Below, piece after piece: positions 9,137 to 20,431 of a stretch of DNA of 64,000 nt; position 1 is the stretch's first letter, and the number at the start of each line of letters is the position of its first letter. The DNA is from Pythium myriotylum (lineage: Eukaryota > Oomycota > Peronosporomycetes > Pythiales > Pythiaceae): positions 434,001-498,000 of the forward strand of contig JALJCQ010000014.1 of NCBI GenBank assembly GCA_023091665.1, read 5' to 3'. Position numbers and translations under genes: made by a program. The notes beneath the pieces are model-generated. The model worked only from the letters and a program-made list of their open reading frames with translations. It was not told the origin of the DNA and ran no database searches.

Positions 9137-11554
9137 CTAGGTCCACGCGTGCTTGGCGTCTTCGAGCGGAAGTGGGAAGTGCGCGACTGGAATTGGCGAC
9201 GAGCACTCGATAGCTCGCATTATAAACGCTAGCTTTGCTGGTGTCGAGGCGTCCATCAAGATGCTGTGGTCTGTCTTGGGGCTCGCCGAGAATGCAGTCC
9301 GTTTGCCGTTGGCGATCTCGAGAAGCTCGCGACAGTACGGTGTGCCGAAAGCATTAAACGGTCTTCCGGGAAAACTCTGGAGGAAATATGCGTAGTGGTC
9401 CATCCACGACCAGAATTCTGTAACGTTCGTGTATTGCATCATGATGACTCGGATCACGGGGTTGATGGAGCTGACGTTTCGAGGCAACTCTTGCACCCGC
9501 GTACGACCGAACATAATCCCATTCACACGCGGCATCTCGAAGACCTCTGTCGAGACAGTCGAGATGGCGGTGCCGGCAAAGGAAACCGACAGGGGATCCA
9601 GACGAACGACGACGTCCGGTATTGAAGTAACCGGAGAAAATTCCATAGCTAGCGTCAGTCGTTTTGGCCATCGAGTGTCCAGGTCGTTAGGAAGTGTTGG
9701 GAAATTCGTCACCGACATGTAGATGTTTCGAACTCCTGGCGGGAAGTCAGGCGACAACATTCCACGCGGCAATTGGCGTGTCGGCGTGAAGGTACGAATG
9801 AGGAAGATCGTTCGGAGGTTCGGGTTCTTGGTGCTAGTCAGTGCCGCATTGTCATCCCAGCCGACAACTGTCGAGTTGTAGACTTTAAGACTGGTAATGT
9901 GGTGGTACTCTTGGATCTTGGATGGAACTACCAGCTCTGCACAGTGCCGGATCACAATTCCAGCGGCGCGATCCGGGTCGAAAGCATCCCACACAGAACC
10001 GATTGCTTCGTCATGGCCTGAAGAATGCAGAGATCTACAGTTAAGTTCGACGAGAGAACAGCCTGGTTTGCTGGAAAACCAAGGTTTTAGACGTAGTGAA
10101 CACTGTGCCTTGTTGTGGTTGGACTCGGCAGTGATGTGGACGGCAATGAGCACAACTCCCCACGAGACAAAGAGCGCTGGGCCTCCGATGTGAACGATAA
10201 AATGGATTGCGTGATGGAACCAACTCATTTTGTTTCTTGCCTTGTCCGACTGATTTGTCTCAAGATGTAGCCGATGGAGACTGGGCTTGGTTGACTTGTC
10301 AGTAACACTATCGACGGGCTTATCGTCTATCGCTCCAGCCACCTCGTCCAGTTTTGGTCCCAGCTTCGCGTCAATCTCCGTACCTTTTGGTATGACAGCT
10401 TTGTTGCTCATGGTGTCTGTTTGGCCACGAACAGGCATGGTCCATGTAGTCAGGAGATCCTTGATGGCTTCCATACACTGAAGCAGACCCACCGCAAATA
10501 CTAGACGAGAGAGCATGTCGGCCCAGGAGGCGACCAGCATGATCTGGAACTCCTGCAACATGTTAGAAAACCACTCATCGTCATACCACAAGGCCATTGG
10601 AAAACCGAACAATTTGGGGTCGGTATACTGCGGGACGTAGGTTGCGAAGATAATGATTGAGACACCAATCGAGGAGAGCATGTCAAGCACAGCATCACAC
10701 AACAGGCACAGTAGTCGCCGAAGATTTTCTTTGTTCCGGTAATATCGACGGAGTAACGGCACAGCCCAGCAATTGACGACCAGCAGAGCGAGGTAGAAAC
10801 GGATCAGCCACAACCGAGGCAGTACCTGAGTCATACGGAAGACTTGGTAAGTCTGCAGCGATGTCTCAACTAACTCGCGGATGAGGAGGATATGGTCGAA
10901 GTACGGGCTCTCCACGCCTAATAGACCGTCGCGCGCAAGAAGGAAGCTGCCACTTCGACTGGCAGTCGAGGACAGCCTCTTTAAAACCCTCGTCGTCGAT
11001 AAATTTCGGGAAAATGTCGATTCTCTCTGAGATACCGTCTTGGACTTGCCTGGAAAATGACGACGGATCAAGTAATTGCGTATCGAGCAAGCTCAGGTTG
11101 AAAAACGAATCCCCGAGCCGAGATGGACCCCACGACCATGAGCAGCATGAAAAGCACGTGGATCGCTGCAATAACTGCGTGGATCTTCGAGATTTTCGGG
11201 TGCTCGGTCACATGTATGCCAATCGAGTTCGTCTCTAGCGACGTTTCCAAGTAAGTCCAAGCGAAGTGACGGTACTACCAGGCCGCGCCGGCGTAGTAGA
11301 TGACGTTGGCAGCGTGGAGCAAGAGGAGAACGATCCACCACACCACAAATCCCCATGATCGGCCTGGACGCGGCTCTAAACCGACTGGGGGGCCCTTGGC
11401 TTGGGTAGCTTGAGCTTCCATACGCGTCTGCGAGCGGTTGGTTTTTCCTTGTTCTTGGGCCTTCAAAAGCAGGAATGCAACCGAGAAAAGGTTCCCAAGA
11501 ACCACTTGGCGGCCTTCGATCACCTAACGACCGAGTAGCTATGCGACGGTACAT
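9137..11554 (-). pseudogene. Multi-pass membrane protein with LRR-like ectodomain, 5' part broken
   Basis: An uninterrupted 3' frame covers 11071-9137 (644 codons). It encodes several hydrophobic segments in its first third, a further one near FIVHIGGPALFVSWGVVLIA, then an LRR-like stretch with irregular L/I spacing (ITSLKVYNST, LRTIFLIRTF, IRVIMMQYTN). Upstream the coding signal changes frame. GFVVWWIVLLLLHAANVIYY runs to an in-frame TAG at 11275-11277. After it the same frame continues as FAWTYLETS through HVLFMLLMVVGSISARG. It then shifts to DSFFNLSLLDTQLLD...KWQLPS, and shifts again near 10950 into the long frame. One nonsense codon plus two frameshifts over 600 bp argue for a pseudogene, or for assembly errors; introns fit poorly. 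The family resembles large oomycete-specific membrane protein families, but I do not know its function. Confidence 0.6.
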
Positions 11555-11620
11555 CTTGGCCGCAAAAATAATCCACCATGGATACCGTGAAGAACATTTC
11601 CGGCCGGTGGAGAGCTGACA

Positions 11621-12313
11621 TCAGATATCGAGGCTGATCTCTTCATCAAGATCCAAGATCTCCGCCAACTCGCCAGCTACTTTTGTACCAGACTCATCCA
11701 GCGTCAATTCCTGTTTCTTCATGTAGGAACAGAAGTTTCGCCAAGCTGCGCTGAGATCAAACGAATGGGATCCACCACCAGACTCAGTCGCACTCGACAA
11801 CCTCCTCGATCAAATGCGATCTCGCGTATGAGCGTCATCGACTGCATTAGCCAATCAGTGGATTGATTAGTACAAGCAACTATGTACCGACTTGGGATTG
11901 GGTCGGAACACGACTCACCGTTCCGATCGATCCCAGCTCGACACTTGCGGAACAGGTCTCGACACAAGCTCGCAAGCACCGTCTCATACCAACAACTGCG
12001 GCAAAGGTGTCGTGGGCGTCATTGTTTGTATGTAGAGATCTGTGTGCCCAATCCCAAATTTATCCAGTTGCCGTGACTATTTACGTGACTCCACACTGAC
12101 CAGAAACCCGGAAGAATACCGTCAAGAATCGTCACGCTGGTCCGAAGCACAACGTGTTGACCGGTGGCTCTGTCTATGAGCGATGGATCCCCTCGCGTAC
12201 GCGGTTTTAATGGCACATCGCTCGGCTCGTGCTTCCCGATCGGCAGCAGCGGATTGAGCAGCCGCGGCGCGAGCATGGGAATTGAAAAGTGAACCACTCG
12301 CATCATTATTCAA
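11621..12313 (-). other. Possible small gene or gene remnant
   Basis: Two patches on the minus strand look coding. One around 12313-12200 reads SLFNSHARAAAAQSAAADRE. The other at 11757-11621 reads AAWRNFCSYMKKQELTLDES and continues to an acidic end (LDLDEEISLDI) with a stop. They could be joined in phase by a roughly 450-bp intron, far longer than others in this window, and no ATG opens the first patch. I read this as a remnant or a gene I cannot delimit. The rest of 11555-12391 holds nothing recognised. Confidence 0.25.
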
Positions 12314-12391
12314 CGTAACGACAAGCTTCGTTGCAAGGTGACTCTACAGTGTGACTCTACGCTCGACCCATCACGACCCCACATGCTTGAT

Positions 12392-13873
12392 CTACTGGAA
12401 TTCGGGGCGCTTCATGAGCTGCTGCGCAGTGGCGATTCCAGCGCGGTACGCGCCGTGCACGTAGCCAAAGTACTCAGGAGACGTGTGCTCGCCCGAAAAG
12501 TACAAGCGGCCCACGGGCTCGGCGAGCTTGGCAAAGTCAGCCTTCGTGAAGTCTGGGCGAGGGTTGCTCCACGAGCCGACGAAGAGGTCGTCTTGGCCCC
12601 AGCGGTGGACCGTAATGCTCGTGACGGTCTTGGTGTCGATTCGGCTGGCCGCCTTGGGGAACATGGCGCGCATGACGTGGATGACCTCGTCGCGGATTTG
12701 GTCGTTCGACAGCTGCTGTGTTCGCTCGGCAATGTCGCTTCCAAGCATGCACATGGCCATGAAGCTGCCCGTGGTCGAGTTCTTGGTGTTGGAGAAACCT
12801 GAGGCGAGCTTTGGCACGGACAAATCCATCCACGAGGTGTAGTTGCCCACAAGCTTGTCGGCATAGATCCATGTTTCAGAGCCGCCCGTGACGTCGGCCC
12901 AGAACTTCTCCGTTGTCTCAACAAAGACCTTGAGGAACAGCGTCATGTCAACACGGAAGATCGCGTCGAGCTTGTCCTCAGGCAGCGTCGGCGAGAACAG
13001 CGTGAGCGCCTTCTTCTTGAGCACGCCGGCGCTAAACGTCGTGACGACAAAGTCGGCTGAGTATGTAGTCGTTACGTCAGTCTTGGAGTTCTTGGCCGTG
13101 ACCGTCACACCCTTGTCGGTGTACACGATGCTCTTGACCTTGGAGTTGAGGATCACGTTCTTGTTGGTGAGCGGGTTGGGAAAGTACTTGTCCAGCAAGG
13201 TGTAAGCGAGGTTGTTGTAGCCTTTGCTGTCCACGACAAGCATATCGTGGTCGTCGCCGGCGTAAGTGGCGATGTTCAGACCGAGCTCGAACGACGTCTC
13301 GTGTGCTGGGCCCATATCCAAGTCCATGTCGTTGTACAAGAGGGCCTGCTCAAGCGGCGTGTGGGCAGTCCAGCCTTCATATCGATAGGCGTCGTCGACT
13401 GCGAGGTCCTTCTTACCAGCAGCCAAGTACTTCTTGGCTCGCTCGTCGACCTTTTCCTGCACTTCGTCAAACTCTTCCGCCTCCTGCTCGGCGTTCGGGT
13501 CGGCGCCGACAGGCAGGTAAGTCACTGAGGACCAGTTCGTTTCAACTAGGTTGACGCCCTTGCTCTTGGCGTAGTTGTAGATCGGGTTGTCGCTGATGCC
13601 GTGGACCCAGTTCGCGCCGTACTCGATGTGGCGACCAGCGAACGAGCCAGACCGCATGCGACCGCCAATGTAGTCGTTCGCCTCGATGATCGTGATGTCC
13701 GTGAAGCCCTTCTGGTATAGTGTCGTGGCCGTCATGACACCGGACATTCCGGCACCGAGCACGAGAATCTTTGGCTTGGGCTTGGCGTTCTGGGCAGCCG
13801 GGTTGGTTTGGGCATTAATAGCACTGGCGACAAGTAGGGCCGCGACCGTGAGCGTGCGTAGCGATGTGAGCAT
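12392..13873 (-). CDS. Secreted FAD amine oxidase (AO3)
   Basis: A 493-aa intronless member of the AO family. The ATG at 13873 was chosen because it begins the signal peptide MLTSLRTLTVAALLVASAIN, almost the same as that of AO2, and lies just downstream of a clear core promoter; the frame stays open upstream without an ATG that fits. GAGMSG, GGRMRSGSFAGRHIEYGANW and the C-terminal GRLYFSGEHTSPEYFGYVHG are present. The Ser-Pro in the last motif differs from Ser-Ala in the paralogs. Sequons NWSS and NYTS are conserved. A 2.2-kb gap separates it from AO4, which runs away on the other strand. Confidence 0.88.
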   Translation of the reverse strand: MLTSLRTLTVAALLVASAINAQTNPAAQNAKPKPKILVLGAGMSGVMTATTLYQKGFTDITIIEANDYIGGRMRSGSFAGRHIEYGANWVHGISDNPIYNYAKSKGVNLVETNWSSVTYLPVGADPNAEQEAEEFDEVQEKVDERAKKYLAAGKKDLAVDDAYRYEGWTAHTPLEQALLYNDMDLDMGPAHETSFELGLNIATYAGDDHDMLVVDSKGYNNLAYTLLDKYFPNPLTNKNVILNSKVKSIVYTDKGVTVTAKNSKTDVTTTYSADFVVTTFSAGVLKKKALTLFSPTLPEDKLDAIFRVDMTLFLKVFVETTEKFWADVTGGSETWIYADKLVGNYTSWMDLSVPKLASGFSNTKNSTTGSFMAMCMLGSDIAERTQQLSNDQIRDEVIHVMRAMFPKAASRIDTKTVTSITVHRWGQDDLFVGSWSNPRPDFTKADFAKLAEPVGRLYFSGEHTSPEYFGYVHGAYRAGIATAQQLMKRPEFQ

Positions 13874-13901
13874 CGTAGCGAAGGTATCGACTGAGGAGGT
13901 T

Positions 13902-13923
13902 CGAGTCCGATTGGGGAATGAGC
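13902..13923 (-). promoter_or_regulatory. Oomycete-type core promoter of AO3
   Basis: The minus strand reads GCTCATTCCCCAATCGGACT, a near-exact fit to the oomycete initiator GCTCATTYYNCAWTTT in its Inr half. It lies 29-50 bp upstream of the chosen ATG and supports that start. Confidence 0.65.
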
Positions 13924-16077
13924 GAGACGCTGAGGAGGGACAGGATGCTGAGAGAGGGACAATTGTCGATGCCTTCCAAGTCTTGCAGATCCGCTCGGTG
14001 GTTGTGAGCCGGGGCAACCAGCTCGCACGTGAGGGACAGGCCGTGACTGACCCGGATGGCGAGTCCCAGCTGATTGGCTCGGTCATTGAAGTAGTCAGAA
14101 AAAATCATCCATACTGTGGGAATGGGTGGATCGGCTCTGTTCATGCAAGACTTCGAGTTTCACACTCGGTGAGAAACGGGCCACGGGCGCGGTCACACCG
14201 ACGTCCACGTGTGGATGGGACAGATCTACGATGGTCTCACTCGAGCGAACTGCCTTCTCGGTCCTTCAGCACATTGCTGGAAGAAACATACAGGCCGAAA
14301 CGGTCGCATACTTGTGAGCTGCTGTATGTACTACGGTGCGCCTTCTCTCGTCTGTCCACATCCATGAGCCTGGGGGTCTATGAGATTCCTTGTGGCTTTC
14401 CTGCCGAGTAAGCGGTGATGAGCTATGGCTGCATCTTCACCCTGGTAGGCTCATAAGACTCTCTCGCTGATCCAGTCGAGAGACCGGAGGAAGAGAAGCT
14501 TGCCTCAACGAGATCAAGTCTACATCGAAGACTGGAGGACATTGACCTCCAGTTTTGTGTGCCTTCCTGTTGAAAAATGCGCGATCGATGTTCGGTTCCG
14601 CGACCGACGACTCTGTGACTTACACAGTCCGCACTGTAATCGACACGCGACGTCAACACCTGTCTGATTTCTGGCGCCGGCTGAGAAAAAGATCAAAGGC
14701 GTGCTGGTACCGCGTTACGTACGACCGGTGTTGTGCAGCGCCGATCTCTGGGATACTCACAGAGATGGGGAGTGCAACGGTGGACCCAACCGAGTCTGCG
14801 ACAAATCAAGCGGCGCGACGCATAGGGCTCGCTTGCGCGACAGAGCTAGCGTGAACTACACAGCCAGTGGTCAGATCGTAACCTGGTGCCCACCAAAAGA
14901 TTACTTGGGTCTGTCAGTCGCCGGAATTTTTTAGACGAGTCAGACACCCTGACGATCGGGGAGGAATGTCACTAGAAACTCGCTCGAAATGTATATCGTG
15001 CATCGAGAAAGAGGGAGATAGAGGGAGAGGCTCCAGCCGAGATTGACGATGATCCCCAAGGAAAATCAGAGCAATGCAAAGGGCTGATGATAGCCTGCTA
15101 AGGGCGGGGATGAGCGAGCCTCACGTTGACCCACAAATCTCACAGTGGGTGGGAGAACCGGACATACCGGCTGGTCGTGATGAGAACGCGTCATTTAAGG
15201 GGATCGGGGTCGGAATCACAACCTTCCGGGTCAACCCTCCACCGATATAACAACGCAACGCTCAACGTGAAGCAGTCACGAGGCTGACAGTGGTTCATGG
15301 AAGGATTTACGCATCGCGCACTCTGCGATCTCGAGGCAGCGGTGTTTCGGCGCACTCCGAGCGGAGACTCGGCACGATTTCATAGCAAGCCTGTTGACGT
15401 CAGCGAGTGCGGGAATTGAAGCCTTCGGTGCGAGGTGCGGGCCATCCATCCTGCTGGATGGCTTGTCCGACGTGTACATTCGCCCATCGACCGCTGGGTG
15501 AGCTCAACTCCGAGTCGCAGTCAAGGTTGCGTGCCCAACTCGCCCGCCATCACGGAGACTCGTATTGCGTAGAAACGCCTCCTCTGGGATATTTGTGTGC
15601 TTTCGAGCCTGAGGAGAGCTCCACTGGAAACAGAACCGTGTGGACTCCACGCGAATCTCTTTCCAGCTGGAATAGACTGCGGTGGAGATCCACAGCAGCC
15701 AGGATTTATTTGCAAGTTGTTTTCGACTCGAGGATCATACACAAACAAACACCAGCCGGGATTTCACTGGATACCATCTCCATCCCATCTCAATACCTTC
15801 CACGAGCTTTGCTCTCCCACGACAAACAACCCAAAACTGAAATAAGAGCACATATCCACCCACTTGACTAAGATGCAGGTGCGGTCCGATCTTTGGCAGC
15901 ACCTAATCGGCCTCGAGTAGTCAGTCCAGCTGCCGTCGTGGCAGTTTCCCACAAGTGATTGGTCTCGTAGGCTTATCTGACAAGACCAGACAGGCATCCC
16001 CACGGCGAAGGCTCTTATCATTCGTTCTCAGATCTGCCAATTCGCGATTCACCACGCCCGACGCAGTTCGACTGAAG
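13924..16077. other. Divergent intergenic region AO3/AO4
   Basis: About 2.1 kb without a recognisable gene. An 8-bp perfect stem (GCCATCCA/TGGATGGC) lies near 15443-15464. The AO4 upstream sequence carries CAGATCTGCCAATTCG just over 30 bp before the ATG, matching the CAATTCG word at other AO genes. Open frames here show no domains or paralogs. Confidence 0.45.
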
Positions 16078-17580
16078 ATGCCGTCCAAGACCAGTCGCTC
16101 GTGGCTGCGTACTACCCTCACCACCGGCCTCGTGGCCTCCGCGCTGCTCGTCGGTACCAATGCTCAAACCAGCCCGGCCGCCCAGAATGCCAAGCCCAAG
16201 CCCAAGATCCTCGTGCTCGGCGCCGGCATGTCTGGTGTGATGGCCGCCAATACGCTGTACGAGAAGGGCTTCACGGACATCACGATCATCGAGGCGAGCG
16301 ATTACATCGGCGGTCGCATGAAGCAGGACACTTTTGCTGGGCGTAAGATCGAGCTCGGTGCCAACTGGATCCATGGTACGGTCAACAACCCGATTATGGA
16401 CATTGCGAAGAAGGCCGGACTTCAAACCGTCATCACCAACTACTCCTCGGTCTCTTACCTGCCTCTGGACCCGGATGAGGAAGAAGAGGTCGAGCAGTTC
16501 GAGGCTGTGTACAAGAAAGTCGAGGAGAGAGCCAAGCGCTACAAGGCGCTCCGCAAGAAGGACCTGGCGGTGGATGACGCACTGCGGTACGAAGGATGGG
16601 TACCGCACACACCTCTCGAGAAGGCGTTGCTTTACAACGAGATGGACCTCGACATGGGTCCAGCCGACGAAACATCCTTCGAGCTCGCACTGAACATTGC
16701 GACTTACGAGGATGATGACAAGGACGCGTTCGTGATCGACCAGAAGGGCTACAACAGCCTTGCGTACAACCTGCTGGACAAGAACTTCCCCAGCCCACTC
16801 AAGAACAAAAATGTCATCCTTAACACCAAGGTCACCAAGATTCAACACAGCAACAGTAGTGTCACGGTCACTACCAAGAACATCAAGACCGGCGCTGCGT
16901 CGACGTACAAGGCCGACTTCGTGGTCACGACCTTTAGCGCCGGCGTACTCAAGGTCAAGTCTCGTGAGCTGTTCGAGCCGGCACTACCGGAGGACAAGCT
17001 CGACGCCATCCACCGCGTGGACATGACGCTGTTCCTTAAGGTGTTTGTCGAGACGACCGAGAAGTTTTGGGCCAACTACACCAACAACGCTGAGACGTGG
17101 ATCTACGCGGACAAGCTGACGGGCAACTTCACATCGTGGGTGGATTTGTCTCTGCCGAAGCTTGGGAAGGCATTCTCGGAGCCGAAGAACGCTAGCTACG
17201 TGTCGCTGTGTATGTTGGGAAGCGACTTTGCCGCTCGCGTGGAGACGATCAGCGAGTCGGCGTTGAAGAAGGAGGTGATCCAGGTGATGCGTGCGATGTT
17301 TCCTAAGGCGGCTGGTCGTATCAACGAGAAGACGGTGCCAAGTGTGGTGATGAACAAGTGGGGATCGGACGAGCTCTTCTACGGCTCGTGGGCCAACCCT
17401 CGACCAGACTTTACGGTGGACGATTTCGCGAAACTGGGCGAACCGGTGGGGCGTGTGTACTTTTCTGGTGAGCACACGTCGGCGGAGTACTTTGGTTACG
17501 TGCACGGTGCTTTGAACTCAGGGCGCTTGAGTAGCTGTTCTGCAGTTGCGATACCTGCTCGGTACGCACCGTGCACGTAA
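16078..17580 (+). CDS. FAD amine oxidase with palindrome-altered C-terminus (AO4)
   Basis: About 500 aa from the ATG at 16078, chosen because it starts MPSKTSRSWLRTTLTTGLVA, the same signal region as AO5. GAGMSG, EASDYIGGRM and GRVYFSGEHTSAEYFGYVHG are intact. After VHGA (17510) the usual tail YRAGIATAEQLLKRPEF is missing and is replaced by about 22 residues read from the antisense of the AO5 3' end, ending ARYAPCT. The lost helix follows the FAD motif, so activity may be impaired. The last 85 bp overlap AO5 on the other strand. Its middle third differs from AO5 while both ends are nearly identical, suggesting gene conversion. Confidence 0.82.
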   Translation: MPSKTSRSWLRTTLTTGLVASALLVGTNAQTSPAAQNAKPKPKILVLGAGMSGVMAANTLYEKGFTDITIIEASDYIGGRMKQDTFAGRKIELGANWIHGTVNNPIMDIAKKAGLQTVITNYSSVSYLPLDPDEEEEVEQFEAVYKKVEERAKRYKALRKKDLAVDDALRYEGWVPHTPLEKALLYNEMDLDMGPADETSFELALNIATYEDDDKDAFVIDQKGYNSLAYNLLDKNFPSPLKNKNVILNTKVTKIQHSNSSVTVTTKNIKTGAASTYKADFVVTTFSAGVLKVKSRELFEPALPEDKLDAIHRVDMTLFLKVFVETTEKFWANYTNNAETWIYADKLTGNFTSWVDLSLPKLGKAFSEPKNASYVSLCMLGSDFAARVETISESALKKEVIQVMRAMFPKAAGRINEKTVPSVVMNKWGSDELFYGSWANPRPDFTVDDFAKLGEPVGRVYFSGEHTSAEYFGYVHGALNSGRLSSCSAVAIPARYAPCT

Positions 17581-18998
17581 CCAAAGTACTCCGCCGACGT
17601 GTGCTCACCAGAAAAGTACACACGCCCCACCGGTTCGCCGAGCTTGGCGAAGTCGGCCTTCGTGAAGTCTGGTCGAGGGTTGGCCCACGAGCCGTAGAAG
17701 AGCTCGTCCGATCCCCACTTGTTCATCACCACACTTGGCACCGTCTTCTCGTTGATACGACCAGCCGCCTTAGGAAACATCGCACGCATCACCTGGATCA
17801 CCTCCTTCTTCAACGCCGACTCGCTGATCGTCTCCACGCGAGCGGCAAAGTCGCTTCCCAACATACACAGCGACACGTAGCTAGCGTTTTTCGGCTCCGA
17901 GAACGCCTTCCCAAGCTTCGGCAGAGACAAATCCACCCACGATGTGAAGTTGCCCGTCAGCTTGTCCGCGTAGATCCACGTCTCAGCGCTGTTGGTGTAG
18001 TCGGCCCAGAAGCGCTCGGTTGTCTCGACAAATACCTTAAGGAATAGCGTCATGTCCACGCGGTGGATGGCGTCGAGCTTGTCCTCCGGTAGTGCCGGCT
18101 CGAACAGCTCACGAGACTTGACCTTGAGTACGCCGGCGCTAAAGGTCGTGACCACAAAGTCGGCCTTGAAAGTCGACGCAGCACCGGTCTTGACGTTCTT
18201 CGCCGAGACCGTGACGCCATTCTTGTTGTAGGTGATTTTGGTGACCTTGGTGTTGAGCACGACCTTCTTGTTGGTGAGGGGGTTGGGGAAGTTCTTGTCA
18301 AGAAGGTTGTAGACAAGGCTACCGTAGCCCTTTTGATCAATCACGAAGGCATCCTTGTCGTCCTTGGCGTATGTCGGGGTGTTGAGTGCCAGCTCAAACG
18401 ACGTCGTATCGGCCGGACCCATATCCAGGTCCATCTCGTTGTAGAGAAGGGCGTTCTCCAATGGCGTGTGCGGCACCCAGCCTTCATAGCGCATCGCGTC
18501 GTCCACCGCAAGATCTTTCTTGCCGCGGTTGAGGTAACGAGCGGCTCGTTCCTCCATCTTCTCAAACGCAGCCTCGAAGCGTTCGACCTCTTCTTCCTCG
18601 TTCGGGTCGAATGGAAGCATCGACACCGACGACCAGTTGGTCTCGACCGTCTGCAGGCCCGTCTTCTTGGCGAGATCGTAGATCGGGTTCTCAACCGTAC
18701 CATGGATCCAGTTGGCACCAAGCTCGATCTTACGCCCAGCAAAGTTACCTTGCTTCATGCGACCGCCAATGTAGTCGTTCGCCTCGATGATCGTGATGTC
18801 CGTGAAGCCCTTCTCGTACAGCGTATTGGCGGCCATCACACCAGACATGCCGGCGCCGAGCACGAGGATCTTGGGCTTGGGCTTGGCGTTCTGGGCAGCC
18901 GGGTTGCCTTGGGCATTGGCACCGACGAGCAGCGCGGAGGCCACGAGGCCGGTGGTGAGGGTAGTACGCAGCCACGAGCGACTGGTCTTGGACGGCAT
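17496..18998 (-). CDS. Secreted FAD amine oxidase (AO5)
   Basis: A 500-aa intronless paralog with signal peptide MPSKTSRSWLRTTLTTGLVA (cleavage likely after GANA), GAGMSG, GGRMKQGNFAGRKIELGANW and the full C-terminal GEHTSAEYFGYVHGAYRAGI. The normal end EQLLKRPEF is followed by K-A-P-C-T and a stop that come from the antisense of AO4, so its original stop codon was also replaced at the palindrome centre. Sequons NWSS and NFTS are present. It is probably functional, since the full fold is kept. Confidence 0.87.
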   Translation of the reverse strand: MPSKTSRSWLRTTLTTGLVASALLVGANAQGNPAAQNAKPKPKILVLGAGMSGVMAANTLYEKGFTDITIIEANDYIGGRMKQGNFAGRKIELGANWIHGTVENPIYDLAKKTGLQTVETNWSSVSMLPFDPNEEEEVERFEAAFEKMEERAARYLNRGKKDLAVDDAMRYEGWVPHTPLENALLYNEMDLDMGPADTTSFELALNTPTYAKDDKDAFVIDQKGYGSLVYNLLDKNFPNPLTNKKVVLNTKVTKITYNKNGVTVSAKNVKTGAASTFKADFVVTTFSAGVLKVKSRELFEPALPEDKLDAIHRVDMTLFLKVFVETTERFWADYTNSAETWIYADKLTGNFTSWVDLSLPKLGKAFSEPKNASYVSLCMLGSDFAARVETISESALKKEVIQVMRAMFPKAAGRINEKTVPSVVMNKWGSDELFYGSWANPRPDFTKADFAKLGEPVGRVYFSGEHTSAEYFGYVHGAYRAGIATAEQLLKRPEFKAPCT

Positions 18999-19019
18999 CC
19001 TTGCTTGGGCTCCGTTAGT

Positions 19020-19036
19020 CGAATTGGATTGTGAGG
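19020..19036 (-). promoter_or_regulatory. Core promoter of AO5
   Basis: The minus strand reads CCTCACAATCCAATTCG, ending about 22 bp before the AO5 ATG. It is an Inr-like TCACAATC with the CAATTCG flank shared with AO1 and AO4. Confidence 0.5.
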
Positions 19037-20431
19037 AGCTCGTCGACGAAGGAGGAGCAAGGGGAGGGATGGAGTGGTCGCACGTGACATGGCTCCGACA
19101 TGTGGTCGGGTTGTGGTCTGGAAGTGATGCGGAGACCAGTCACGAGCGGCCCGTGGCTGTGACATCACTGCTGACTACTTGAACTCGACTGGCTGTCAAG
19201 GACGAGAAGAGCCTGGTCAAATCTCACACGAGGTTGTCTCTGCCGCTGACAACTTGACGGTATCTCTGTTGCCAGCTCTTCAACGAGAGTACGCTGACCA
19301 GACCTTCGCGTTGGAATGGTAGTGGGCGTGTACTAACTCAGTTGTTGTTGTTTTATGGAAGAGACGGTAGGTCTCACAGATCGACTGACACGCCGATGAT
19401 GACCAGCTGGAAGCATCCGCTGGGTTCGACATCCGATCCGGACGTCTGGTGGAGCCTGTCGGACAGCCATCAAAGGAGTACCGAGATTTATAGAGAGTCG
19501 AGATACCCTCAGACGGGTCTCCTTTGGGTACAGCCGTTTGCTTATCGATCCTTTGATCATACAACAAGAAGCAACGATGGCGGCATGTAATAATCGCTTG
19601 CTTCTGCGTTGTTCACGACTCGTTCGATGGTTCGCTTGCAATCGTTGGAAAGGTCCATTGTTTGGGCGGGAAAGGGACGCGAACGCCGGTCGATGGAAAG
19701 GCAGGGGTCCCCTTCGCACGCACCTTCGACACGGCGACGATCCTTCGCATTCCCTCGAGGGTAGACATTGCGTCCCACACTGTCTACCCATAACTGCATT
19801 ACACTGTACGCGATTACGGGCATCGTGGTTTCTCCAGGATTTGTCCTTGGAGACCCCATGGACGAATCGTGCTGCCAACTGTACTGGTCATATTGTGCTT
19901 TGCAGACTTTCTGTCGCTCCGATCTAAGCCTTACTTCGGGCTTGCAGATCGAAGATGTGAATATATATCGGAGCAATAGATCTGAGCACCAATTTAAATC
20001 GGAGGCCAGATCGGATCTGTCAGGCAACTATGTCACTAGATTTATCTAACCGATTCGGAGTCAATACTCGACCCAGTTTGAATACATCTTGTACCTCTGC
20101 ATTGGAGAGGACTGTTGGGTTGTTCGGAAGGAGTGCCTACCCGTTACATACGACAATGGGAGCCAAACGTTGAAGTCGCGAAAACACAATCGATTATGGT
20201 CTGCGTTGTTTACACTAACGATTCCGGCCCGGATTAATTCTGTTGAAGTGGCTGAGACAATGAGACATCGTCGTGGATCTTGAACCGTTCTCCACGAACT
20301 CACTCGATTCGGACAACCTGTTCCTTGATGGTTATACATATATTCGTTCGCGAACCGCCCTTGGCTCCAAAGGCGAGATTCATAGCATCTTCACGTTGGC
20401 ACGAATCCTGAGCTGACGAAGACACCAATGA
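19037..20431. other. Intergenic, AO5 to LOR2
   Basis: About 1.4 kb. Open frames on both strands are short and carry no domains or paralogs in the window. Nothing recognised. Confidence 0.4.

Larger units (their letters stand above)
16078..18998. repeat. Long palindrome: AO4 and AO5 as inverted arms with a 55-bp spacer
   Basis: The left arm ends at 17510 (GTGCACGGTGC) and the right arm begins at 17566 (GCACCGTGCAC). The 55-bp spacer is the AO5 C-terminal coding sequence. Adjacent to the centre the arms match almost base for base for hundreds of bases except for a patch of several substitutions (encoding TVDDF versus TKADF). Divergence rises in the middle of each gene and drops again at the 5' ends. 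Confidence 0.85.

Noticed and set aside
15443..15464. Short 8-bp stem in the AO3/AO4 gap
   Set aside because: Short enough to be chance in 2 kb; no supporting context.
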